From: Bifidobacterium hapali
Lineage (GTDB): Bacteria > Actinomycetota > Actinomycetes > Actinomycetales > Bifidobacteriaceae
Assembly: GCF_002259755.1 (NCBI RefSeq)
Contig: NZ_MWWY01000006.1
Coordinates: 1 to 64,000, forward strand
Length of the DNA stretch: 64,000 nucleotides
Direction: 5' to 3'
Position numbers and translations under genes: made by a program. Below, in pieces: positions 1-9,012 of the stretch. The number at the start of each line of letters is the position of its first letter. Position 1 is the stretch's first letter. The notes below the pieces were generated by a model, which saw only the letters and a list, made by a program, of their open reading frames with translations, had not been told where the DNA came from and searched no databases.

Positions 1-680
1 TCACAATCTTCGACTACTGCGGCAACTGGCGGATGCATAGGAATAAGATCACGCGGTGCAAGCGGTTCCTCACCACGATCAACGACAATATCAGCAAAGA
101 ATCCATTGAGTGCTTGCGTCTCAGGGTCAGTTGGATCGGTTGCGGCCTTGCCGGAGAAAATACCGCGTAGCATCCAACGCGGGCCGTCCACGCCTACGAT
201 ACGCGTGTCGAGGGTCTTCCCACCCTTGAGCTGCACGGGTAGCGTGACCTCGGTACCGAACACGCCCGGCTGCTCAGAAGCGCCCTTGTTTGCGGCGAGC
301 AGGTCGGCACGCACGTCATCCCATAGGCCGGCGCTCTTCGGCGCAGCGAACGCTTCGATTTCAAGGCTGGACGAGCCATACGTGATAGTAGAGCCGAGAA
401 TCTGCTGGTCAGCGCGGCTGGCTTTGAGGCGCAGCGACAGACCCGGCAGATACGGCAGATAATATGCGCCGAGATCAAGATGCATGTCGTAATCGATGAC
501 ATCCTCGTCGTTAACGTCCCACGGACCGTATGTTTCGCCACGGCCTTCGTATTCGGCTACAATCTCGGCTGGGTGAACAGACGGCTCATTAGTGTCCTGC
601 ACCTCGTCAACGTCCTGTGCCTCGGCGTCAGCGGCGTCCTCGTCCTGATGCTTCTTCTTGCCAAATCCAAATAATCCCAT
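1..680 (-). CDS. DUF3710 family protein (3' end outside window)
   Basis: The reading frame opens at an ATG at 680 preceded by a GAGGA ribosome site and stays open for 226 codons to the window edge, so the C-terminus is missing. The N-terminus is short and charged (GLFGFGKKK, then an Asp/Glu-rich stretch). It is followed by the DUF3710-like core with YGPWDVND, LGAYYLPYLPGLSLRLKAS, a GVDGPRWMLRG segment and PLAPRDLIPM. In actinobacteria this family usually lies near dut and a DUF3159 gene, which would be to the left of the window. No enzymatic function is established for the family. The family match is from recognition of conserved motifs; the role is unknown. Confidence 0.8.
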   Translation of the reverse strand, partial: MGLFGFGKKKHQDEDAADAEAQDVDEVQDTNEPSVHPAEIVAEYEGRGETYGPWDVNDEDVIDYDMHLDLGAYYLPYLPGLSLRLKASRADQQILGSTITYGSSSLEIEAFAAPKSAGLWDDVRADLLAANKGASEQPGVFGTEVTLPVQLKGGKTLDTRIVGVDGPRWMLRGIFSGKAATDPTDPETQALNGFFADIVVDRGEEPLAPRDLIPMHPPVAAVVEDC

Positions 681-754
681 TGGTGTCCTCGTTTCGTTAT
701 GCGGTTGCAACCTCGACTAGCGTAGCACCACGCCTTGTGATTGGCTGGGAACGC

Positions 755-1588
755 TCACACATCATAGCTAATGGTCAACGGCGCGTGGTCAGACCATCGT
801 GCGTCATAGCTGGGAGCTTTGTCGATCACAAATCCGCGTGCGGTTTCCGCAAGTTCGGGCGTGGCGAGTTGATAGTCAATACGCCAACCGACATTATTGT
901 CGAATGCGCGGCCACGCTGACTCCACCATGTGTACGGGCCTTGGATATCACCGGCGAGAGAACGCACCACATCTACGAATTCAAGTTCATTCAACCATTT
1001 GTCGACATACGCGCGCTCAGCGGGCATGAATCCAGCGTGAGTTTCATTCGCTTTCGCATTTTTAATGTCAAGAGGCGTATGCGCAATATTAAAGTCACCA
1101 CACAGCACAGCCTGTTTGCCGCCGTGCGCCGCTTCATCGCGCAGTTGGCTCATACGGTTCAACATCGCATTAAGGAAGCAATATTTTTGCTCCATTTTGA
1201 CTGGATCATCAGCGTTGCCAGCATGCACATATACACTGACAACAGTCACGATATAGCCTTGCGGTGTACGGATGTCAGCTTCAATCCAACGGCCAGAGTC
1301 AACATCTTCGTCAAGTCCGGGCAATCCATAGCGTTGAGCGACGACTGGCAAGTCACTTAGCAGGGCGACACCGGCACGGCCTTTGATACGGCAGATCTCA
1401 TTAAGGGCGGTTAATTGGCCATATGCGGTCTTAAACCCATTAATGATGCGGTCAATGTCAGTTTGCGGCGCGCGCACTTCCTGCATGCACCAAATATCGG
1501 GAGTATTGCGTTCCGCCCATTTGGTAATCCCCTTGCGCTGGGCGGCGCGAATACCGTTCACATTTGACGTAGTGATAGTGATGGTCAT
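755..1588 (-). CDS. xthA: Exodeoxyribonuclease III (AP endonuclease)
   Basis: 277-residue member of the exonuclease/endonuclease/phosphatase superfamily. It repairs abasic sites and trims 3' ends in DNA base-excision repair in the cytoplasm. Visible active-site motifs in order are SNVNGIRAA near the N-terminus, MQEVRAPQ (metal-binding Glu), CGDFNIAHTPLDIKN (Asp and Asn of the catalytic centre), GWRIDYQLATP and the C-terminal WSDHAPL (catalytic Asp-His). The frame extends upstream to 1672, but that part lies in the large inverted repeat and is not conserved in kind. The ATG at 1588, giving MTITITTSNVNGIR, fits the family start. It is separated from the peptide transporter upstream by the 1611-1767 inverted repeat and is probably its own transcription unit. 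Confidence 0.93.
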   Translation of the reverse strand: MTITITTSNVNGIRAAQRKGITKWAERNTPDIWCMQEVRAPQTDIDRIINGFKTAYGQLTALNEICRIKGRAGVALLSDLPVVAQRYGLPGLDEDVDSGRWIEADIRTPQGYIVTVVSVYVHAGNADDPVKMEQKYCFLNAMLNRMSQLRDEAAHGGKQAVLCGDFNIAHTPLDIKNAKANETHAGFMPAERAYVDKWLNELEFVDVVRSLAGDIQGPYTWWSQRGRAFDNNVGWRIDYQLATPELAETARGFVIDKAPSYDARWSDHAPLTISYDV

Positions 1589-1610
1589 GCGGCTTATGAT
1601 ACACGCTGCG

Positions 1611-1767
1611 CAGCGAATCGTTCTCAATAAGAAAAGTGTGAGCCAAACGCACAAAACTGCACAATCGCACATTGAGGCCAGCCTTGAAATATAAGCCTTT
1701 TCAAGGCTGGCATGTGCGATTGACGTCGAGTCAGGCTCACACTTTTCTTATTGAGAACGATTCGCTG
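1611..1767. repeat. 157-bp nested inverted repeat, possible giant terminator or small mobile element remnant
   Basis: The outer arms 1611-1644 and 1734-1767 are a perfect 34-bp inverted repeat. Inside lie further paired blocks: CAATCGCACAT (1662-1672) with ATGTGCGATTG (1712-1722), and CCAGCCTTGAAA (1678-1689) with TTTCAAGGCTGG (1699-1710). The whole gap between the transporter ATPase stop codon (which abuts 1767) and xthA can fold into one long hairpin. It may stop transcription from the transporter operon. Its perfect ends also resemble a MITE, but no transposase and no clear target duplication are visible. Confidence 0.85.
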
Positions 1768-3780
1768 TTAGTCGAGGCCGAGCTTCAACTTGCCACCCGG
1801 AATAGCATCCAAAAGATCACGCGTGTATTGCATCTTCGGATGAGCGAATACCTCGTCAGTGGTGGCATGCTCGACCAACTTGCCGTGCTGCATCACCACA
1901 ACTTCGTCGGCAATCTGACGAACGACCGCCAGATCGTGGGTGATAAACAGGTAGCTCAGTCCCTGCTCCGCCTGCAAATCGTTAAGCAGGTGCAAGACCT
2001 GATCCTGTACCAGCACATCAAGCGCGGAAACCGCCTCATCGCACACGATCACGTCCGGATTCAATGCCATAGCACGCGCGATAGCAATACGCTGACGCTG
2101 ACCGCCGGACAGCTCGTTCGGGTAACGAGTCATCACCGATTCCGGCATTTCAACCATGTCGAGCAGTTCGCGCACACGCTTCTGACGGCTCTTCGTATCG
2201 CCGATCTTGTGAATGCGCAGTGGCTCCTCAATTGAACGGTAAATCGAGTACATCGGGTCAAGCGAACCGTACGGGTTCTGGAACACCGGCTGTACGTGGC
2301 GGCGGAAATCGAGCAGCTCCTTGCCCTTAAATCCGGCAATATCTTTGCCCTCATAGGTCACCGTACCAGCGGTCGGTTCGAGCAGCTTCAATACCATGTT
2401 GGCCACAGTGGACTTACCAGAACCGGACTCACCCACAATTGCCAGCGTAGAGCCGCGCTTAACAGAGAAGGAAACATCATCAACAGCCTTGAACATTTCC
2501 TTCTTACGCGGGAGCTTGAACTCCTTGGTCAAATGCTCAACAGTGATAATGTGTTCGCTCTTCTCAAGCGTTGCCTCACCGACAACATGATGTTCGAGCA
2601 GTCCGTCCGCATTCTCACCACGCTGATGTGCAGAGATAATACGCTGCGAAGCCAGCGACGGCGCAGCAGCAACCAGACGCTTGGTATACGGATGCTGCGG
2701 ATGCTGCAGTACTTCGAGCGATGGGCCTGATTCAACAACCTGACCCTTGTACATCACGACGATATGCTGGGCGCGTTCAGCAGCCAAGCCAAGATCGTGG
2801 GTGATGAACAATACGGCAGTTCCCAGCGAATCGGTCAGATAGTGCAAATGATCAAGGATCTTCTTCTGCACCGTTACGTCAAGTGCAGAAGTCGGCTCGT
2901 CGGCGATCAACAGATCAGGGCGGCAGGCCAGACCGATCGCAATAAGCGCACGCTGACGCATACCACCAGAGAACTCATGCGGATACTGACGTGCACGAGT
3001 CGCAGCATCGGGCAGACCAGCCTCAGACAAGAGGCCCGCGATACGGTCGTTGAGCGTAGAGCCGGTCACGTGCTTTTTGGCGATCACCCACGCGTCGTCA
3101 TCTTTCACACCGGCCTTGATGAGGTCGTCAGCCACACGCCAACGAGTTTCCGAGCCCGGCACCCACTCGTCCTTGAACGCCTTCATAAACGCGTCGGCAC
3201 GTTCACCGGTTACACCGATGTTAGCCAACGCATCCTTGGCGGCGTCAAGCAAAGCAGGCAGTTCGGACGAACCGATGAAGGTTTCATCATCCTTAGTCTT
3301 CACCGCAACTTCGTCACCGGCCAACGCTTTAGCAAGAGCAGAACGCTTTTCATGAGCCACATCCATGCCATTGGCCTTGAGCGCCTCACGAACCTGCGTA
3401 CCAATACGGTATACCGGGTTCAAGTTGCTCATCGGGTCCTGCGGCACAAGGCCCATCTTGGTACCACGCAACTTGTCATATTCCTTCGGCTTCAAGCCTG
3501 CGATCTCCTGACCGTCAAGCTTGATCGAACCTCCGACCACATGACCAGTACCGGGCAGCAAACCGAGCACAGCCATAGCGGACGTAGACTTACCGGAACC
3601 CGATTCGCCTACGATAGCCACCCACTGTCCCGGATACACGCTGAAGGAGGCGTCACGCACTGCGTGGACCGCGCGCTTGTCGTCAGTAGTGAAGTCAACC
3701 TTAAGGTCTTTAACCTCGAGCAGCGGGCCCTGAGCCTTCTGCATGGCGACGAGCTTTTCATTCATATTATTCGTTTCCAT
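1768..3780 (-). CDS. Peptide ABC transporter, fused double ATPase (DppD-DppF type)
   Basis: 670-residue protein with two ABC ATPase domains powering the DppB/DppC-type permease encoded upstream. Domain 1 has Walker A GESGSGKST (about 58-66), signature FSGGMRQR and Walker B LLIADEPTSALD. Domain 2 has Walker A at about 450-458, LSGGQRQR at about 557-564 and VIVCDEAVSALD. A GTG at 3795 is possible, but AAGGA seven bases before the ATG at 3780 supports the start METNNMNEK. Domain 1 is unusual: about 90 extra residues (roughly 140-245) lie between the Q-loop region and the signature motif, rich in charged helix-forming residues. It is the last gene of the operon whose order is binding protein, dppB, dppC, ATPase. 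Confidence 0.92.
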   Translation of the reverse strand: METNNMNEKLVAMQKAQGPLLEVKDLKVDFTTDDKRAVHAVRDASFSVYPGQWVAIVGESGSGKSTSAMAVLGLLPGTGHVVGGSIKLDGQEIAGLKPKEYDKLRGTKMGLVPQDPMSNLNPVYRIGTQVREALKANGMDVAHEKRSALAKALAGDEVAVKTKDDETFIGSSELPALLDAAKDALANIGVTGERADAFMKAFKDEWVPGSETRWRVADDLIKAGVKDDDAWVIAKKHVTGSTLNDRIAGLLSEAGLPDAATRARQYPHEFSGGMRQRALIAIGLACRPDLLIADEPTSALDVTVQKKILDHLHYLTDSLGTAVLFITHDLGLAAERAQHIVVMYKGQVVESGPSLEVLQHPQHPYTKRLVAAAPSLASQRIISAHQRGENADGLLEHHVVGEATLEKSEHIITVEHLTKEFKLPRKKEMFKAVDDVSFSVKRGSTLAIVGESGSGKSTVANMVLKLLEPTAGTVTYEGKDIAGFKGKELLDFRRHVQPVFQNPYGSLDPMYSIYRSIEEPLRIHKIGDTKSRQKRVRELLDMVEMPESVMTRYPNELSGGQRQRIAIARAMALNPDVIVCDEAVSALDVLVQDQVLHLLNDLQAEQGLSYLFITHDLAVVRQIADEVVVMQHGKLVEHATTDEVFAHPKMQYTRDLLDAIPGGKLKLGLD

Positions 3781-3797
3781 GTCTGTATCCTTCACGC

Positions 3798-4787
3798 TCA
3801 GGCAGTACGGCTCTTCGGATCGATGGCATCCTTAACCGCGTCGCCCATCATAATGAAGCTCAGCACGGTAATAGCCAGTGCGACTGACGGGTAGAACAGC
3901 ACCATCGGGTTGGTCATCAGGTTGGTCTGTGCCTGTGAAATATCACCACCCCAGCTGACCGTCGTAGTCGGCAAGCCGATACCGAGGAAGCTCAGCGTCG
4001 CTTCAGACACGATGTACGAGCCAAGGGAGGTAGTACCGATCACGATGATCGGAGCCATTGCGTTCGGAATGATATGGCTGAACAGGTTACGCATTGGCGT
4101 AGAACCCAGTGCCGTAGATGCCGTGTTGAACTCAAGGTTCTTAGCTTCCATAACCGAACCACGAGCGATACGTGCAGTCGATACCCAGCCGAATAGTGCA
4201 AGCACGAGCACGACCTTCCAGATGGAGCTGTTCGTACGGAACATCTGCAGCACGACGATAGCGCCGAGCAGGAACGGAATGGAGTAGAAAATATCAATAA
4301 TACGGCTCAGCACTGCATCTACCCAGCCTCCGAAGAAGCCAGCCAGTGCGCCGATAAGCGTACCGATAAGGACCACAATCAACGTCGATAAAATACCGAC
4401 AGACAGCGAGGTACGAGTGCCATACACCGTACGTGCGAACACGTCGCAACCTTGGAAGTCGTAGCCGAACGGGTGTCCAGCTTCCGGGTCTCCAAGCGAG
4501 TTATCCAGGTTGCAGTAGTTCGGATCAAGTTTCGTAAATACGCCGGGGAACAGGGCGACGAACACGATGAAGATGATCAAAATACCCGAGATGATGAACA
4601 GCGGGTTCTTGCGCAGTGTGCGCCACGCATCGGCCCACATGCTGGATGCCGGAGCAGATTCGTCAACTTTGTCAACATCCTGAAGCGGAGTTTCTTCGAG
4701 CGGCGCGACGTAACGTTCCTGACCGGGCAGCACAACAGTTGCCGGGTTGAAGTCGTCGAGGGAGCTGTTCTTAGTTTCTTCAGTCAT
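3798..4787 (-). CDS. Peptide ABC transporter permease (DppC/OppC type)
   Basis: 329-residue inner-membrane permease. A hydrophilic N-terminal region of about 50 residues precedes a first membrane helix (LFIISGILIIFIVFVALF). The typical OppC_N region with ALFPGVFTKLDPNYC and HPFGYDFQGCDVFART follows. The membrane domain carries an EAA-like loop (GSVMEAKNLEFNTASTALGS, then HIIPNAMAPIIV) that contacts the ATPase. The start ATG at 4787 follows AGGGAG. It is 17 bases from the ATPase start and 22 bases from the upstream dppB-like gene, so it is co-transcribed. The substrate is probably oligopeptides, inferred from the family only. Confidence 0.92.
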   Translation of the reverse strand: MTEETKNSSLDDFNPATVVLPGQERYVAPLEETPLQDVDKVDESAPASSMWADAWRTLRKNPLFIISGILIIFIVFVALFPGVFTKLDPNYCNLDNSLGDPEAGHPFGYDFQGCDVFARTVYGTRTSLSVGILSTLIVVLIGTLIGALAGFFGGWVDAVLSRIIDIFYSIPFLLGAIVVLQMFRTNSSIWKVVLVLALFGWVSTARIARGSVMEAKNLEFNTASTALGSTPMRNLFSHIIPNAMAPIIVIGTTSLGSYIVSEATLSFLGIGLPTTTVSWGGDISQAQTNLMTNPMVLFYPSVALAITVLSFIMMGDAVKDAIDPKSRTA

Positions 4788-4809
4788 GATTTCACATTCT
4801 CCCTTGCGA

Positions 4810-5736
4810 TCAGGCGTAGCGGATACGCGGATCGAGCGCCGCGTACAGCAAGTCGACGAGCAGGTTGCAGATCACGAAGATAAGCAGCAACAGGGTAACG
4901 ATGGAGACCACGAGGTTACCTTCACCTTTGAGGATGCTCTGGTAGGTGAGGAAGCCAACACCGTGGATATTGAAGATCTGTTCGGAAATCATTGCACCGC
5001 CCATCAGCGCACCAAGATCCTGGCCAAGGTACGTCACCACTGGAATAAGCGAGTTACGCAGCACATGATGAATCATCACTGAACCGTTACTCATACCTTT
5101 AGCGCGCGCAGTACGAACATAGTCTTCGGCAATGTTGGAAGAAATCTCAGAACGAGACAGTCGAATGATGTACGCCATAGAAACAGAGCCGAGCACCATA
5201 GCTGGGAACAGCAAATCAAAGAAGCCTGGGTCACTGCCGGCGGTTACTGGAATAAGACTCCATTCAACACCGAGGAAGTACTGGCCAGCGAAGCCGGTCA
5301 CGAACGTCGGCACAGAGATAAGAAGGAGGGAGATGAGGAGAATAACGGTGTCGTACCACTTGCCCTTGTTCAAGCCGGAGATGATACCAAAGATAATACC
5401 GAAAATCGCCTCGAAGCAGAATGCCATCAAACCGAGCCTAATGGTAACCGGGAACGCACGAGCGATTTCGTCGATAACCGGCTGGCCGGCGAAAGTGTTA
5501 CCAAAGTCCAGCGTGAACGCGTTCTTCAAGAACAGCAGATACTGAATGATAAATGGCTTGTCGAGATTGTATTCGGCGCGGATCTGGGCAGCGACCGCTT
5601 CGTTAACCGGCTTATCACCGAACATCGCCTTAACCGGATCGCCCGGCAACGCGAAGACAAGTGCATAGACCAGCAGGGTCGCGCCGAGAACCACGGGGAT
5701 CATCTGCAGAATACGACGCAGAAGATATTTACCCAT
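4810..5736 (-). CDS. Peptide ABC transporter permease (DppB/OppB type)
   Basis: 308-residue permease starting MGKYLLRRILQMIPVVLGAT, a typical DppB/OppB first helix. The family motifs FALPGDPVKAMFG and the coupling loop EDYVRTARAKGMSNGS are present, and the C-terminus ends in LLYAALDPRIRYA, a common ending in this family. A strong ribosome site (AAGGAG) sits before the ATG at 5736. It forms the heterodimeric membrane channel with the DppC-type product. The gene follows the binding-protein gene after a 218-bp gap containing a terminator hairpin, so it may be expressed at a lower level than the binding protein. Confidence 0.92.
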   Translation of the reverse strand: MGKYLLRRILQMIPVVLGATLLVYALVFALPGDPVKAMFGDKPVNEAVAAQIRAEYNLDKPFIIQYLLFLKNAFTLDFGNTFAGQPVIDEIARAFPVTIRLGLMAFCFEAIFGIIFGIISGLNKGKWYDTVILLISLLLISVPTFVTGFAGQYFLGVEWSLIPVTAGSDPGFFDLLFPAMVLGSVSMAYIIRLSRSEISSNIAEDYVRTARAKGMSNGSVMIHHVLRNSLIPVVTYLGQDLGALMGGAMISEQIFNIHGVGFLTYQSILKGEGNLVVSIVTLLLLIFVICNLLVDLLYAALDPRIRYA

Positions 5737-5884
5737 CGGTTTCTCCTTATTCTTATGGATCGGCCGGCTACCTATGCAGTCAGGGGCATATTGGAACGTA
5801 CCGGCCGATCGCCAAGTACCCCGTAAGTTTACCTTATTGATTGACGAGAATGTTTCGTAAGGATGACGTGAAGATAAAAATGAA

Positions 5885-5916
5885 GACGGGGAACGGAATT
5901 GCTTCCATTCCCCGTC
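5885..5916 (-). terminator. Intrinsic terminator after the peptide-binding protein gene
   Basis: GACGGGGAA pairs with TTCCCCGTC, and GGAA/TTCC extends the stem inside one mismatch, leaving a TTGC loop. On the minus strand the stem is followed by TTCATTTTTATC. It sits 38 bases after the binding-protein stop and before the permease genes. It would allow the binding protein to be made in excess over the membrane parts, a common arrangement. Confidence 0.8.
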
Positions 5917-5954
5917 TCACTATGTGATCAGCTTATCGGTCGATCAGAGAACGA

Positions 5955-7598
5955 TTACTCCTGCTTGAGGGTGATGTTCTCGTAGATCGGCACGTTCTGC
6001 CAGTTGAGCTCAAGACCTTCCACGTCGAGAGACGCAGCAGCCACAGCGTTAGAGTAGTACAGCGGAATAGACGGTAGATCGTTGAGCAGAATCTCCTGAG
6101 CCTGCTGGTACAGCTTGTTAGCGTCGTCAGTGCTGGTAGCAGCGTATGCTTTGTTCATCAGGTCATCGAACTTTGCGTTCTTGTAATCACCATCGTTCGA
6201 GCCCTTACCGTCAGCAGCAGCCGAAGCATACAGCTGGTACAGATAGTTCTCAGCAGACGGATAATCCGGCTGCCAACCAGTACGGAAGGCGCCCTTGATC
6301 TTACGCTCAGAGACAGCGTTACGGAACTCCTGGAAGGTCGGCATCGGAGCGGTAGCGACATCAATGCCCAGATTGTTCTTCAACTGGTTCACGATAGCGT
6401 CGTAAATCGGCTTTGCACCGCCATCAGCGTTGTACGAGAAGGTCAGCTGGCCGTCGTACTTGGAGATAGCGTCAGCCTTGGCCCACAGTTCCTTTGCCTT
6501 AGTAGCATCAAACTTGAGGTTCTCCACACCCTTGAGCGAGTCGGAGTAGCCCGGGGTCAGCGGCGAGGTGAAGTCCACAGCCGGCGTACCGATGCCGTTG
6601 AGGACCTTGTCAACGAGCTGTTCACGGTTAATAGCCATCGAGATAGCCTGACGACGCAGCACGCCTTCCTCAGTGGTCACATCGAAATGCTCGAGGTTGG
6701 ACGGAATGGTGAAGGTCTGGGAAACCGAACCGGCCTTGTTATACGCCTGAATCTTCTTGTTGGTCTGGAAGGTCTTGGTGGCGGCTGCCGGAACAGAACC
6801 CATGATGTTCAGGCTGCCAGACTGCACGTCAGCATACTGAGCGTCATCGTCGGTGTAGATCTTGAAGGTAACACCGTCGTTCTTAGCTGGATCGACACCC
6901 TTGTAATCAGGGTTCTTGACGACCTTGATTTCCTTGTTGTGATCCCAAGATTCGAACTTGTACGGGCCGTTGCCAACCGGCTTTTCACCGAATGCCTTCG
7001 GGTCCTTATAGAAGGATTCCGGCAGCGGAGCGAATGCAGAGTAGCCAACCTTGATCGGGAAAGTAGCGTCAGGCTGGTTCAGGTCCACAGTGAACGTGGT
7101 GTCGTCGACGACCTTGAGGCCAGACAGCTGCTCGGTGCCCTCGAGACCGTCCTTCTGTAGATCCTCGAAGCCAGCAATCGTGGAGAAGAACGAAGAGGAC
7201 TTCTGCGCGTTCTTCACATTTGCGCCATAGCTCCATGCCTTGGTGAAGGACTCAGCGGTGACATCAGTGCCATCAGTGAACTTCCAGCCGGACTTGATCT
7301 TGATCGTGTACTGGGAAGCATCGTCGTTCGGGGTGATCGATTCGGCGACCTCGTTCTGCGCAGCACCCTTTGCATCGAAGGACACCAGACGAGAGAAGAG
7401 CAGGTCAATAACCACGCCACCACCAGTTTCGTTGGTGTTGGTCGGGATAAGCGGGTTATGCGGCTCAGAGTTGCCAGCAGTGATGATCATCTTGCCACTG
7501 TCGGCGCCGGTCTTAGCGGTGTTGGACGAACCGCAACCGCTCAGCAGCATAGCCAGAGAGCATGCCGCAGCTGCGAAAGCGAGCGCTTTCTTCTTCAT
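5955..7598 (-). CDS. Peptide ABC transporter substrate-binding lipoprotein
   Basis: 547-residue SBP family 5 (OppA/DppA-like) lipoprotein. The signal peptide starts MKKKALAFAAAACSLAM and has lipobox LLSGC with the lipidated Cys at 22. A Ser/Thr/Gly linker follows, then the family 5 core (SESITPNDDASQYTIKIKSG, FTDGTDVTAESFTKAWSYG, VGNGPYKFESWDHNKEI, RRQAISMAINREQLV, FRTGWQPDYPSAENYL). The length fits the family. AGGAG lies seven bases before the ATG. It captures oligopeptides outside the membrane and feeds the DppB/DppC-type channel. It is first in its operon, with a 400-bp upstream region holding its probable regulation. Confidence 0.93.
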   Translation of the reverse strand: MKKKALAFAAAACSLAMLLSGCGSSNTAKTGADSGKMIITAGNSEPHNPLIPTNTNETGGGVVIDLLFSRLVSFDAKGAAQNEVAESITPNDDASQYTIKIKSGWKFTDGTDVTAESFTKAWSYGANVKNAQKSSSFFSTIAGFEDLQKDGLEGTEQLSGLKVVDDTTFTVDLNQPDATFPIKVGYSAFAPLPESFYKDPKAFGEKPVGNGPYKFESWDHNKEIKVVKNPDYKGVDPAKNDGVTFKIYTDDDAQYADVQSGSLNIMGSVPAAATKTFQTNKKIQAYNKAGSVSQTFTIPSNLEHFDVTTEEGVLRRQAISMAINREQLVDKVLNGIGTPAVDFTSPLTPGYSDSLKGVENLKFDATKAKELWAKADAISKYDGQLTFSYNADGGAKPIYDAIVNQLKNNLGIDVATAPMPTFQEFRNAVSERKIKGAFRTGWQPDYPSAENYLYQLYASAAADGKGSNDGDYKNAKFDDLMNKAYAATSTDDANKLYQQAQEILLNDLPSIPLYYSNAVAAASLDVEGLELNWQNVPIYENITLKQE

Positions 7599-8010
7599 GA
7601 ATATCTCCTATTCCATTGATGGGCCGGTTCGCTCCATATCTGCGGTTCCGTCATATAAGGCTAGCCGCATACAGATCCATCGAACCGACGTACGCAAAAG
7701 GGTTGGCCATCCTTGCAACGAACCCTGCGGCCCAACTGCCCGGATCGGCCAACCCCTTTGCTGATCAATTGTTATTCTCACCTATTTTCAAGATGGGCGC
7801 CATATCCTTGTCCGTAACGTGGAATCACATCAATGATGTGTGTCCAACCTGCATTCACATAGCGTTTATCCCATACATTCCAAGGGTTTTCTCATGATTG
7901 CGAGATAGACATATCATCATTGATCTAGCGATTGAAACGAATCAAGTTTCTGTATGTATGTTACATCCACGTTAACTTTATCTGATGATTACGTTATCAA
8001 TCGCGTGCAG
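7599..8010 (-). promoter_or_regulatory. Upstream region of the peptide transporter operon with leader hairpin and palindrome
   Basis: No gene is seen in this gap. Two structures stand out. AAAAGGGTTGGCC near 7697 can pair with GGCCAACCCCTTT near 7748, giving a long leader hairpin upstream of the binding-protein gene. CACATCA-A-TGATGTG at 7826-7840 is a 15-bp palindrome and a candidate operator. The stretch 7860-7990 is AT-rich and probably holds the promoter, but no convincing -35/-10 pair could be fixed. The function of both structures is inferred. Confidence 0.5.
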
Positions 8011-8937
8011 CTACGCTCGTGGAAACGCTTGCTCGTATCGTGCCTTCAGCTGTTCAATTGACACATGCGTATACCGTTGCGTGGTTTTAAGCGACGCATG
8101 ACCAAGCATCTCCTGTACTTCACGCAAGTCCGCTCCCCCATCGAGCAAATGCGTTGCCGCACTGTGCCGCAACGCATGCGGTCCAATATCCGGCACGCCC
8201 GCCGATCGTGCCTCACGATGCACGACGTCACGCACGATACGCTGATCAATCCTGCCGCCGCGCGCGCCAAGGAATAACGCAGTACGATCATCGCGCATCA
8301 TCATTGGCCGGCCGTCACGTAACCATGTTTCAAGCGCATCCGCCGCAGGCTGACCAAACGGTACTACCCGCTGTTTATTTCCTTTGCCGGTCACTTTCGC
8401 CATACGATGCGAAAAATCCACGTCATGAACATTCAGACCAACAAGCTCAGCCACGCGCATACCGGTCGCATACAATACCTCCAGCATCGCCGCATCACGC
8501 AATGCAATCGCACGCTGCAGCGGCTTACACGTTCCTGCATTGGGATCATTCGCTGACTCGTCATCTACCTCATCCATTAACCGCTCAGCTTGTTGTTCAG
8601 TAAGCACGACCGGTAACGTGTCCGCTATTTTCGGCGTCATCAGCGTCGCTGCCGGGTCGGTAGGAATACGTCCATGCGCACTTGCCCATGAGAAAAAACC
8701 GCGCACGGCAACGACTTTGCGCGCCATGCTTGACTTGACATGCGTACGCGAAGCAGACGCCATCCACGAACGCAAATCATCTGTATCAATCTCGTCCAGC
8801 GCACCAATACCGCGTAATTCGAGCGCATGCAAGCAATCAGTCACATCAATGCGGTACGCCTTCAGCGTATTCGCGCTCAGACCACGATTCGCCTTGAGAT
8901 AGGCAAGAAATGCAGCCACATCGTCGTCACATATCAT
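8011..8937 (-). CDS. xerC: Tyrosine recombinase XerC
   Basis: 308-residue tyrosine recombinase with all catalytic residues: Arg161 (TGMRVAELVGL), Lys185 (GKGNKQR), His254 and Arg257 (HALRHSAATHLL), His280 (LGHASLKTT) and Tyr289 (RYTHVS). The N-terminal SAM-like core-binding domain (LSANTLKAYRIDVTDCL) is normal for XerC/XerD. With XerD it would resolve chromosome dimers at dif. AGGGGAGG before the ATG at 8937 fixes the start. It is a single gene, divergent from the ABC exporter pair. Assignment as XerC rather than XerD rests on length and on the better XerD candidate beside parA-scpAB, and is moderately secure. Confidence 0.88.
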   Translation of the reverse strand: MICDDDVAAFLAYLKANRGLSANTLKAYRIDVTDCLHALELRGIGALDEIDTDDLRSWMASASRTHVKSSMARKVVAVRGFFSWASAHGRIPTDPAATLMTPKIADTLPVVLTEQQAERLMDEVDDESANDPNAGTCKPLQRAIALRDAAMLEVLYATGMRVAELVGLNVHDVDFSHRMAKVTGKGNKQRVVPFGQPAADALETWLRDGRPMMMRDDRTALFLGARGGRIDQRIVRDVVHREARSAGVPDIGPHALRHSAATHLLDGGADLREVQEMLGHASLKTTQRYTHVSIEQLKARYEQAFPRA

Positions 8938-9012
8938 AGCGCTTACCTCCCCTAACCAATACTCGCGTCCTTATAGACTATGCATAGCATCATCGACTGA
9001 AACGGGGTGGGT

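Noticed and set aside
1672..3894. Long plus-strand frames (1672-2235, 2296-2730, 2764-3894) over the transporter ATPase
   Set aside because: They lie opposite conserved ABC motifs and show no protein features of their own; they are antisense shadows.
8011..8937. Integrase of a mobile element
   Set aside because: The protein has normal XerC length and no phage or plasmid genes around; a matching XerD is in its usual place beside parA-scpAB.
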